Assembly (NCBI GenBank): GCA_017463375.1
Contig: JAFTPG010000101.1
Coordinates: 1 to 38,015, forward strand
DNA: 38,015 nt
Direction: 5' to 3'
DNA from: Ruminococcus sp.
GTDB taxonomy: Bacteria > Bacillota > Clostridia > Oscillospirales > Ruminococcaceae
In this document: positions 1 to 7,429 of the stretch, piece after piece
Layout: every line of letters begins with the position of its first letter
Numbering within the stretch: the stretch's first letter is position 1
Program-made: the position numbers and the translations under genes
The notes under the pieces: model-generated
The model's input: the letters and a program-made list of their open reading frames with translations, nothing else
What the model was told of the DNA's origin: nothing
The model's database searches: none

Positions 1-693
1 ATATGAGAAGCTCTCGGAACCGTTTGCATATCGTCCGTATGAAGTATCAGCGTTCAGCTCCGGAACTGCAACAGAGTCAATTTCGCCGTACATGGGATGA
101 GTGAGATAAACCGTCTCTCCTGTCGCGCTCAGCTTGAATGCCGCATGATACTCTCCCTCAGCCTGATTGACAGCGTCATCACAGAATACAATGATGTAGC
201 CTCCCGCAGGAATCGTTGTACCCTCAGGGAAAGTAAATTTGAACTTCTTCTTTGCTCCGTCCGAGAGTCCCACACCGTCAAGAACCATATCCTTGTCCGA
301 GGAATTGTAGATCTCGACCCAGTCCGGATAAGCTCCTGCGGCATCCTGAAGCTTCGACTTATTCGAGGTGCAAACCTCATTGATTACAAGTCCCTCGTAA
401 GCCTCAAGTCCGACTGTATTTCTGAGCTTCGTGCGTTCCCCCACAAGGTCGAGAGAATCAATTGCGCCGTCACCGTTGATATCCGCATTACTCCCCTGCT
501 CTGCGGTAAGGGAAGCCTTGCCCAGAACCTGATCCTGAATCAGCTGAACATCCTCCGCAGTAATTTCACTGTCCAGGTTAATATCTCCCGATGCCTCAGC
601 AGTTGCTGCATAAATTACCGCAGCCTGCGGTGCAAGCATTGAAGCCGCCGCAGCCAGCGACGTCAGTATAGCTGCCGTCTTTCGTTTTAGCAT
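1..693 (-). CDS. Secreted dockerin and lamin-tail-domain protein (3' part outside window)
   Basis: An open frame runs from ATG at 693 to the left edge without a stop, giving 231 residues. Residues 1-34 look like a signal peptide (MLKRKTAAIL, then an Ala-rich core). Residues 36-92 form a dockerin with two calcium-loop repeats, beginning GDINLDSEITAED and ADINGDGAIDSLD. Residues 102-215 resemble a lamin-tail domain (VINEVCTSN, PDWVEIYNSS, FTFPEGTTIPAGGY). The same domain occurs in the CotH protein at the right end of the window, so the missing part may be a CotH kinase-like domain; that is inference. An N-terminal dockerin is unusual, since the other dockerins here are C-terminal or internal. 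The protein is probably extracellular and docked to a scaffoldin. AGAAGG lies upstream of the start. Confidence 0.85.
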   Translation of the reverse strand, partial: MLKRKTAAILTSLAAAASMLAPQAAVIYAATAEASGDINLDSEITAEDVQLIQDQVLGKASLTAEQGSNADINGDGAIDSLDLVGERTKLRNTVGLEAYEGLVINEVCTSNKSKLQDAAGAYPDWVEIYNSSDKDMVLDGVGLSDGAKKKFKFTFPEGTTIPAGGYIIVFCDDAVNQAEGEYHAAFKLSATGETVYLTHPMYGEIDSVAVPELNADTSYGRYANGSESFSY

Positions 694-726
694 TCCAACT
701 ACCTTCTTTCTATATAATGCACATTA

Positions 727-755
727 ATTATAACATATTCCCCCGTAAATTACAA
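727..755 (-). promoter_or_regulatory. Promoter of the truncated dockerin/LTD gene
   Basis: On the minus strand TTGTAA (750-755) and TATAAT (727-732) are separated by 17 bp, about 34 bp upstream of the ATG at 693. The -10 is a perfect consensus and the -35 matches at four of six positions. The foldback repeat begins about 17 bp upstream of this -35. Confidence 0.55.
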
Positions 756-771
756 TAATTTCACCAATTTC

Positions 772-1140
772 TAATTGCAAACTGGAATTTATCAGAGACT
801 TATTTCGCAATCTATTGAGGGAGACCCTTTTGAAAAAGGGTCCGCCTTACTGGCGCGAGTCCCCTCTGTCCTTTGGACATCTCCCCACACTGTGGGGAGT
901 CACCCTCAAACTCCCTCCCTAAAACTTTTATTTAAATTTTCCAGATAGGGGCATGCCCCTATCTGGAAAATTTGAGTTGAAGTCTTTGAAAAGGGGTCTG
1001 GGGTGACTCCCTGCGGGGCAGGGAGATGTCGAGCTTGCGAGACAGAGGGTACGGGTGCCAGTTAGGCAGAACCTTTCTTCAGAAAGGTTTGCCCCAGTAG
1101 GTTAGGAAATAAGTTCCCGATAAATTCCAGTTTGCAATTA
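772..1140. repeat. Foldback repeat, copy A (369 bp, long inverted repeat)
   Basis: This element fills most of the 537-bp region between two divergent secreted-protein genes. The ends are inverted repeats of about 35 bp: left TAATTGCAAACTGGAATTTA through ACTTATTTC (772-806), right the complement (1105-1140), with about three mismatches. Inside are smaller hairpins: ACCCTTTTGAAAAAGGGT, CTCCCCACACTGTGGGGAG and AACCTTTCTTCAGAAAGGTT. The centre is a perfect 40-bp palindrome around GGGGCATGCCCC. The two arms are also broadly complementary to each other. The core recurs at 23394-23678. No coding capacity or transposase is visible, so it may be a MITE-like, REP-like or structured-RNA element. Confidence 0.85.
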
Positions 1141-1155
1141 AAGGCAAAACGGGGC

Positions 1156-1184
1156 TTGACCTTTGTAACAGAATGTGTTACACT
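1156..1184 (+). promoter_or_regulatory. GH9 promoter with embedded inverted-repeat operator
   Basis: TTGACC (1156-1161) and TACACT (1179-1184) are 17 bp apart, about 47 bp upstream of the GH9 start. Between and overlapping them is a perfect inverted repeat, TGTAACA-GAATG-TGTTACA (1164-1182). Its position over the -10 suggests binding by a dimeric repressor. The regulator is not identifiable from sequence. Confidence 0.5.
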
Positions 1185-1230
1185 TAGTATATAAATAATG
1201 TGATATTTCACAGATGGAGAGGGAAACACT

Positions 1231-3573
1231 ATGAATCATCACACACTCAAGCGCTGTCTATCTGCACTGACATCTTGTCTTATACTTGCAGGCAGTTCGG
1301 CAGCGATGCCGCTGACAGGAAATGCAGCGGCGAACATCATCAGCAATTCCACCTTTGACAGCAGCACCACAGGCTGGGGAATCTACAAGGAGAGCGGAGG
1401 AAAGGGCACTCTTTCCACCGACAATGGCAGGCTTGCACTTACTGTCAGCAGTCTTGGTTCTGTAAACTATGCGGTTCAGATGTACTATGACATCATTCCG
1501 CTTTATCAGAACGGCGTGTACAGGCTGAGCTATGAGATCTCCTGCTCGACCGACCGCTACATTGAAGCTATGATTCAGCAGAACGGCGGAACCTATCAGG
1601 CTTATACATGGAAGGGGCTGAATCTTACTTCCGAGCCGCAGACGGTAGATTATGAGTTTACCATGGAAGCCGAAACCGATATCATGTCAAAGCTCGTTTT
1701 CAACTGCGGAACTCAGGGCGACGACCTCGCTGAACACACCATCTATCTCGACAACGTTGTTCTCGAGCTTGTTGACGACAGCAATGTGGATTACTCCGCA
1801 TTTCTCCCCTACGAGCCGGATATCATGACCAATCAGGTCGGCTACAAGCCCGACAGCAGCAAGATAGCTGTGTTCCGTGATGTGACGGATGAAACAGCAT
1901 TCTCTGTCATTAATGCGGATACCGGTGAAACTGCTCTTACAGGAGACCTTTACGGCGAAACAGTTAATTCTTCCGCTGATGAAACTGATTATTTCGGAGA
2001 CTTCTCAGCTCTTACCGAGCCGGGAACTTACTACATCGAATGCGGCAATCTCGACGACTCCTATACTTTTGAAATCGCTGACGACGTGTACGGCACTCTG
2101 CTTGACGACTCAGTAAAAATGCTCTATCTCCAGAGATGCGGCTGCACTGTCGAGGACGATACCTTCGGGCATAAGGCTTGTCATACAGGTCTGGCTCAGA
2201 TTTATGGAACTACAGACACAATTGATGTCAGCGGCGGCTGGCACGATGCCGGCGACTACGGACGATATATAGTTCCTGCTGCTAAGGCTGTTGCAGATCT
2301 GCTTTACGCTTATGACGCTAATCCCGAGCTTTACTCCGACAGCATCGGCATTCCTGAGAGCGGAAACGGTGTTCCGGATATCCTCGACGAAGTCCGCTAC
2401 GAGCTGGAATGGATGCTCAAAATGCAGGCGGAATCGGGCGGTGTTTATCACAAAGTTACCTGTGCGAACTTCCCCGGATACGTTATGCCTGAAAATGAAA
2501 CAGCTCAGCTGATCGTAACTCCTGTTTCCACAACTGCTACTGCTGATTTCTGTGCTTCTATGGCTATGGCTTATGAATTCTACAGCGATACAGATACTGC
2601 ATTTGCGGAGACCTGCCTTGCGGCTGCCGAAAAGGCATGGGCTTTCCTTGAAGCAAATCCCGACTTCATTTTTGAAAATCCAGAGGATATCACAACAGGC
2701 GCATACAATGACGGCTCCGACTATGATGAGCGTTACTGGGCTGCTGCTCAGATGTACCGTGCAACAGGCGGACAGACTTATCTCGACTATCTTAACAGCA
2801 ATATAGTTAAAACAGGTCTTGACTGGTCTACTGTCGGCGATTACGGAAACATCGCTCTCCTTACGATGGACGGAATAGACACATCATCATCTGTTTATAC
2901 AAAAGCAGAAAGTTCACTCGTAAACCGTGCGGACAAGTTTGTTTCCGCTACTGAGAGCAGTCCCTATGGTGTTGCAATTTCCAAATTCAACTGGGGCAGC
3001 AACATGACTATCGCAAATGCCGGAGTAATTCTCGGTGTTGCTTACGATATCACAGGCGACGAAGCATATCTCAATACTGCTCAGGACAACCTCAATTATC
3101 TGCTTGGAAAGAATCCCAACGGCGTTTGCTATGTTACGGGATACGGCACAGTTTCTCCTCAGAATCCCCATCACAGACCTTCCATGGCTAAGGGAACCGC
3201 TATGAAGGGCATGCTGGTAGGCGGCGTTAACTCCAACCTCGAGGACAGTGCTGCAAAGGCTTATCTGGTTAATTATCCCAGCGCTAAATGCTATATCGAC
3301 CACTCTGAAAGCTACTCTACTAACGAGATCACCATTTACTGGAACTCTCCCCTTACCTATCTTATCTCGCTGACAGAAGCTGAAAATTCCTCTGTTCAGG
3401 GCGACGTAAATTCCGATGGAAGCGTCAACATCGCTGACGCTGTAGCTCTCCAGAAGTATATCCTCAATGCAGATACTCTCAAAAACCTGAAGGCTGCTGA
3501 CTTATACGAGGATAACGTTATTGATGTCTTTGATCTGATTTTTATGAAAAAACAGATTGCTTTAAATAATTGA
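1231..3573 (+). CDS. Family 9 glycoside hydrolase (endoglucanase-type) with CBM and dockerin
   Basis: A 780-residue secreted enzyme, probably cutting beta-1,4-glucan (cellulose) outside the cell as part of a cellulosome. A signal peptide covers residues 1 to about 34. Residues 36-182 form a CBM4/9-like binding module ending IYLDNVVLELV. Residues 193-285 are the Ig-like domain typical of GH9 (MTNQVGYKP). The catalytic domain spans about 288-715 and carries GGWHDAGDYGRY (335-346, Asp nucleophile/base region), NPHHRPS (645-651) and TNEITIYWNSPL (697-708, general acid Glu699). A C-terminal dockerin occupies 724-778. The binding module is closely similar to the one in the right-edge CotH protein. 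Family placement is firm, while exact substrate and endo/processive mode are not readable. The start is supported by upstream GGAGAGGG. Confidence 0.95.
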   Translation: MNHHTLKRCLSALTSCLILAGSSAAMPLTGNAAANIISNSTFDSSTTGWGIYKESGGKGTLSTDNGRLALTVSSLGSVNYAVQMYYDIIPLYQNGVYRLSYEISCSTDRYIEAMIQQNGGTYQAYTWKGLNLTSEPQTVDYEFTMEAETDIMSKLVFNCGTQGDDLAEHTIYLDNVVLELVDDSNVDYSAFLPYEPDIMTNQVGYKPDSSKIAVFRDVTDETAFSVINADTGETALTGDLYGETVNSSADETDYFGDFSALTEPGTYYIECGNLDDSYTFEIADDVYGTLLDDSVKMLYLQRCGCTVEDDTFGHKACHTGLAQIYGTTDTIDVSGGWHDAGDYGRYIVPAAKAVADLLYAYDANPELYSDSIGIPESGNGVPDILDEVRYELEWMLKMQAESGGVYHKVTCANFPGYVMPENETAQLIVTPVSTTATADFCASMAMAYEFYSDTDTAFAETCLAAAEKAWAFLEANPDFIFENPEDITTGAYNDGSDYDERYWAAAQMYRATGGQTYLDYLNSNIVKTGLDWSTVGDYGNIALLTMDGIDTSSSVYTKAESSLVNRADKFVSATESSPYGVAISKFNWGSNMTIANAGVILGVAYDITGDEAYLNTAQDNLNYLLGKNPNGVCYVTGYGTVSPQNPHHRPSMAKGTAMKGMLVGGVNSNLEDSAAKAYLVNYPSAKCYIDHSESYSTNEITIYWNSPLTYLISLTEAENSSVQGDVNSDGSVNIADAVALQKYILNADTLKNLKAADLYEDNVIDVFDLIFMKKQIALNN

Positions 3574-3590
3574 TCCTACTTTATTGCTGA

Positions 3591-3624
3591 AACGGTCGGT
3601 TCATTTCTGAACCGACCGTTTTTT
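3591..3624 (+). terminator. Intrinsic terminator after GH9
   Basis: A perfect 13-bp stem, AACGGTCGGTTCA and its complement with a TTTC loop, is followed by a T run. It lies 18 bp after the GH9 stop and separates it from the convergent plsY. Confidence 0.9.
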
Positions 3625-3650
3625 CTTGTATAAAAGCAAACGGAGCCGTA

Positions 3651-4277
3651 TTATTCTACAGGCTCCGATTTTGTAAGATGTGATTTAAGATAGTCTCTGA
3701 TTTTAATTTCCTCGCCTTGCCGTATCCTCAGCAGGTTGCTGCGGTGACTGATAACAAGCAATGGAAACAAGAGAAATGCAATCAGGAATACACCGATGCT
3801 GTTTGAACGAATTCCGTTGATAATCGGGAAAAGCACTGCTGCCGACAACGGCAGTACAACACCATAGTTCACAATAAACATTAATGCACATCCGATGAAC
3901 AGAAGTACCGCAAACAGCAGCGGATCAAGAGCTAAAACCATTCCGCCGTAGGAAGCAAGTCCCTTTCCGCCCTTGAATTTGAGATAGAACGGAAATATAT
4001 GTCCTACAACAGACGTACTTCCCGCAAGCAGACCTGCCAACGAGAGCGCAGGAAAAAACTTCTCCGCAAGCTTAACAGCCGCAAATGACTTCGCAATATC
4101 AAAAACCATCACAAGAGCACCATAACGCTTACCCAGAACGAGCATTGTATTAGTTGCACCGAGATTGCCGGTGCCGTGATGCTTGAGGTTTTTCTTTTTA
4201 ATTTTTGAAAAAAGTGCTGCCGGGCTTAATGTTCCGATAAAATAGCCCATAATTATACAGAATATATTTGACATCAT
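3651..4277 (-). CDS. plsY: Acyl-phosphate:glycerol-3-phosphate acyltransferase
   Basis: A 208-residue multi-pass inner-membrane enzyme that transfers an acyl group from acyl-phosphate to glycerol-3-phosphate, the first step of phospholipid synthesis in most Gram-positive bacteria. All three PlsY signature motifs are present: GTGNLGATN (about 36-44), GHIFPFYLKFKGGKG (about 92-106) and HRSNLLRIRQGEE (near 178-190). Four or five hydrophobic segments lie between them. Length is normal for the family. Two adjacent Met codons make the start ambiguous by one residue, with a weak GGCGGG upstream. It is a single-gene unit, convergent with GH9 and divergent from the alcohol dehydrogenase, and looks like an ordinary housekeeping gene. 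Confidence 0.95.
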   Translation of the reverse strand: MMSNIFCIIMGYFIGTLSPAALFSKIKKKNLKHHGTGNLGATNTMLVLGKRYGALVMVFDIAKSFAAVKLAEKFFPALSLAGLLAGSTSVVGHIFPFYLKFKGGKGLASYGGMVLALDPLLFAVLLFIGCALMFIVNYGVVLPLSAAVLFPIINGIRSNSIGVFLIAFLLFPLLVISHRSNLLRIRQGEEIKIRDYLKSHLTKSEPVE

Positions 4278-4586
4278 GCAATTCCCGCCGTTTCAGTAAA
4301 AATTGAGGTTATCACCGCCATTCAGACGATTTTCACGATTTTATTCAACATAATGCATTATACCAGTCATTCGTTGCAGAAAGTTTTCTGAAATATTAAC
4401 AAAAGATGAATACATCATTTTTCATCTAATGAACACAGAAAAAACGTCCCGATATTCCATTATATTGTCGGAAATTGATAACCTAAGCCACTTTTAACAT
4501 CTTGTTAATAAAATGCAGTCAATTTTCGAATGAATAAATGCTATTATATTCTAATGTATACCATTATAATAGAGAGGTGTTTCATC
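4278..4586. promoter_or_regulatory. Divergent intergenic region, plsY / alcohol dehydrogenase
   Basis: This 309-bp AT-rich gap holds an extended -10 for plsY, TGGTATAAT, on the minus strand at 4357-4365, with no convincing -35. TATAAT on the plus strand at 4565-4570 sits too close to the dehydrogenase ribosome binding site to be its -10. TATATT a little upstream (near 4545-4550) is a better candidate. No RNA gene or ORF with a ribosome binding site was seen. Confidence 0.35.
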
Positions 4587-5798
4587 TTGAATCCATTAAG
4601 AAAAATCTACAGCCGAATATATCAGACCGGCTTTCGTGCAGCTATGCCGCTGCTTCCTTACAGAGAGCCTGAAATAATTGACAGCACTGCTAAGACTGCA
4701 CAGCTGCTGAAAAAGCTTCATATAAGCTCTGTTCTGCTTGTGACAGACTCGTTTCTCCGCAATTCAGGAATTACCTCTGCGCTTGAGGAAAGCCTGAAGC
4801 AGAACAATATTAAATGTGCAGTATATGACGGAACCTGTCCTAACCCTACTGTTCACAACGTCGAGGAGGCTCGTGAGGTCTGCATCAAGGAAAACTGCGA
4901 AGCTATTATCGCTTTCGGCGGAGGTTCTTCAATGGACTGCGCTAAGGCAGTCGGTGCAAGAATCGCTTATCCGAATAAATCCGTTAATCAGATGAAAGGA
5001 CTGCTGAGAGTACTGCGGAGGATCCCGACTCTGATCGCTATTCCGACCACGGCAGGCACAGGAAGCGAAGTTACTATCACGGCAGTTATCACCGACAGCG
5101 AAATCAAGCACAAATATACAATGAATAACTTTACTCTTATCCCCCGTTATGCAGTGCTTGACCCTGAGGTTACGTTTACCCTTCCGCCTTCTCTGACCGC
5201 AACTACGGGAATGGACGCTCTTACTCATGCAGTTGAAGCCTACATCGGACGCTCCACCACTAAGGAAACAAGACGGCTTTCTCTTGAAGCCATAAAGCTC
5301 ATCTTTGACAATATCGAAACAGCCTATGAAAACGGTTCAGACAGAACTGCACGTCAGAATATGCTCCGTGCCGCTTACATAGCAGGAATAGCATTTTCAA
5401 AATCCTATGTGGGATATATTCACGCTGTCGCCCATTCTCTCGGAGGTCAGTATAATATTCCCCACGGACTCGCCAACTCGGTGCTGATGCCTATAGTTCT
5501 CGAGGAATACGGTGAATCGGTGCACGGGAAGCTGCATAAGCTCGCAATCGCAGCAGGAGTTTCCTCTGAGAGCGATACTCCCAAAGACGGTGCAGAAAAA
5601 TTCATACAGGCGATCCGTGAAAAAAACCGCAGAATGAATATCCCTGAGGCTTTTTCCGGAATCAGAAAAGAGGATATCCCTCAGATGGCAAAGCATGCCG
5701 ACAAGGAGGCAAATCCGCTTTATCCCGTTCCGAAGCTTATGGACGCTAAGGAGCTTGAAAAATTCTACTATAAAGTCTCAGATTGGAGCAAACAGTAA
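4587..5798 (+). CDS. Iron-containing (group III) alcohol dehydrogenase
   Basis: A cytosolic NAD(P)-dependent enzyme interconverting an alcohol and an aldehyde. I place the start at TTG 4587 because GAGAGGTG lies seven bases upstream, giving 403 residues. The frame is open to an ATG at 4530, but that start lacks a ribosome binding site. GGGSSMD (111-117) is the nucleotide-binding motif, and AIPTTAGTGSE follows at 151-161. Iron ligands expected from the FucO family are Asp210, His214, His279 and His293, seen in TGMDALTHAVEAY and HAVAHSLGGQYNIPHG. The stop overlaps the start of the aldehyde dehydrogenase gene (TAATG), so the two are translated together and probably run consecutive steps, for example acid-aldehyde-alcohol in fermentation. 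The substrate cannot be read from the sequence. Confidence 0.9.
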   Translation: MNPLRKIYSRIYQTGFRAAMPLLPYREPEIIDSTAKTAQLLKKLHISSVLLVTDSFLRNSGITSALEESLKQNNIKCAVYDGTCPNPTVHNVEEAREVCIKENCEAIIAFGGGSSMDCAKAVGARIAYPNKSVNQMKGLLRVLRRIPTLIAIPTTAGTGSEVTITAVITDSEIKHKYTMNNFTLIPRYAVLDPEVTFTLPPSLTATTGMDALTHAVEAYIGRSTTKETRRLSLEAIKLIFDNIETAYENGSDRTARQNMLRAAYIAGIAFSKSYVGYIHAVAHSLGGQYNIPHGLANSVLMPIVLEEYGESVHGKLHKLAIAAGVSSESDTPKDGAEKFIQAIREKNRRMNIPEAFSGIRKEDIPQMAKHADKEANPLYPVPKLMDAKELEKFYYKVSDWSKQ

Positions 5799-7177
5799 TG
5801 GACGCTAAAGCTATAGAAAGAATTATTGAAAATCAGCGGAAATTCTTCCGAAGCGGAGCTGCAATTCCTGTAAGCTTCCGAATAGAAATGCTGAAGAAGC
5901 TCCGCAGCGCAATACAGAAATACGAAAAGGAAATCGCTGACGCTCTCGAAGCCGACCTCGGAAAAAGCGAGTTCGAGAGCTATATGTGTGAAACGGGTAT
6001 GGCTCTCAGCGAGATCAATCATTTTATCAAGAACACAAAAAAGTATGCCGCTAAACACAGAGTCCGTACTCCCATCGCTCAGTTCGCTGCTTCCAGCTTT
6101 AAAAAAGCGATTCCATACGGAAACGTACTCATTATGAGTCCGTGGAATTATCCGTTCATGCTGACGATCGAGCCTCTGACGAACGCTATAGCTGCCGGAA
6201 ATACAGCTGTCGTAAAGCCGAGCGCATATTCTCCGGCAACAAGTGCTCTTATCGAAAAAATTATTACTGAGTGCTTTCCGCCCGAATATGTCGCAGTCGT
6301 AACCGGAGGAAGAAAGGAGAATTCCTGTCTGCTTGAACAGAAATTCGATATGATCTTCTTTACGGGAGGTCAGTCCGTCGGCAAGGAGGTTCTCCGTCAT
6401 GCTGCCGAGACTCTGACTCCTGCCGTGCTTGAGCTTGGAGGAAAAAGTCCCTGCATCGTGGACGATTCTGCTAAGCTCAGGCTTGCCGCTAAGAGAATAG
6501 TGTTCGGTAAATTCCTCAACTGCGGTCAGACCTGCGTTGCTCCCGATTATATCCTCTGCCACAGCAGCATTAAAAATCAGCTTATCAGTGAGATCCGTAT
6601 TCAGATTGAAAAACAGTACGGCGGGAATCCTCTCAGTAATCCAAACTACGGCAGAATCGTCAATCAAAAACATTTCGATCGTCTATGCGGACTCATTGAC
6701 AAAAGCAAAGTCGTTCACGGCGGTACTTATAATAAGGAAGCCCTGCAAATTGCTCCGACCGTGATGGACAACGTCACTTGGGAGGACGCTGTAATGCAGG
6801 AGGAAATCTTCGGACCGATTCTTCCGGTTCTCACCTTTGATAATTTCGACGAGCTCCAGCCGCTCCTTGCGGACAAGCCGAAGCCGCTTGCGCTCTATCT
6901 TTTTTCCGAGAACAAAGGACATATAAATGAAGTCACAGAACGCTTCTCTTACGGCGGAGGATGCATTAATGACACGATTATCCATCTTGCAACCAGCGAC
7001 CTCGCTTTCGGAGGCGTAGGCGAAAGCGGTATGGGCTGTTACCACGGAAAGGACGGCTTTGACGCATTCTCGCATACTAAAAGTATCGTCGATAAAAAAA
7101 CCTGGATGGATCTCCCGATGCGCTATCAGCCGGTTAATAAGCTGTATAACAGGCTGGTTCATGTGTTCATGAGATAG
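5798..7177 (+). CDS. NAD(P)-dependent aldehyde dehydrogenase (class 3-like)
   Basis: A 459-residue cytosolic enzyme that oxidises an aldehyde to the acid. I chose ATG 5798, which overlaps the preceding stop by one base and has GGAG nine bases upstream; an in-frame TTG at 5783 is less likely. Catalytic features are visible: SPWNYP with Asn117, ELGGKSP with Glu212, and NCGQTC with nucleophile Cys246. EEIFGPILPV and a Gly-rich GGVGESGMG region follow. The length and the lack of an N-terminal extension fit the shorter class 3 (YwdH/fatty or aromatic aldehyde) group rather than AdhE. Tight coupling to the alcohol dehydrogenase suggests a shared aldehyde intermediate. The C-terminus (NKLYNRLVHVF) is amphipathic, as in class 3 enzymes. 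Confidence 0.92.
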   Translation: MDAKAIERIIENQRKFFRSGAAIPVSFRIEMLKKLRSAIQKYEKEIADALEADLGKSEFESYMCETGMALSEINHFIKNTKKYAAKHRVRTPIAQFAASSFKKAIPYGNVLIMSPWNYPFMLTIEPLTNAIAAGNTAVVKPSAYSPATSALIEKIITECFPPEYVAVVTGGRKENSCLLEQKFDMIFFTGGQSVGKEVLRHAAETLTPAVLELGGKSPCIVDDSAKLRLAAKRIVFGKFLNCGQTCVAPDYILCHSSIKNQLISEIRIQIEKQYGGNPLSNPNYGRIVNQKHFDRLCGLIDKSKVVHGGTYNKEALQIAPTVMDNVTWEDAVMQEEIFGPILPVLTFDNFDELQPLLADKPKPLALYLFSENKGHINEVTERFSYGGGCINDTIIHLATSDLAFGGVGESGMGCYHGKDGFDAFSHTKSIVDKKTWMDLPMRYQPVNKLYNRLVHVFMR

Positions 7178-7293
7178 ATTACCTGAGAGCAAGGCTGACT
7201 CAAAAGAAAAATCAAGAGTTGACAGCGGCGTTAAGATAAGACTGCTGCTGACGAAAACGATATGATTACAGCTGCTGTCAGACCCGACTTTAT

Positions 7294-7328
7294 GCCGTAC
7301 CGGTAGTATTCCGGTACGGCTTCTTATT
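7294..7328 (+). terminator. Intrinsic terminator after the ADH-ALDH pair
   Basis: GCCGTACCGG-tagtatt-CCGGTACGGC forms a 10-bp stem followed by TTCTTATTT. It lies about 115 bp after the aldehyde dehydrogenase stop. The rest of the 252-bp gap to the MATE gene shows no other clear feature. Confidence 0.75.
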
Positions 7329-7429
7329 TACTCTATACTTATGACTGATTTTTGATATAAAAACAAAAATTCTGATATCAATCAATAATGCTCTGCATTA
7401 TAATATTCAGAAAAAAGGAGGTAACAGCT

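Noticed and set aside
97..642. 181-codon open frame on the plus strand
   Set aside because: It is antisense to a well-formed dockerin/lamin-tail coding region, has no ribosome binding site and shows no recognisable domain.
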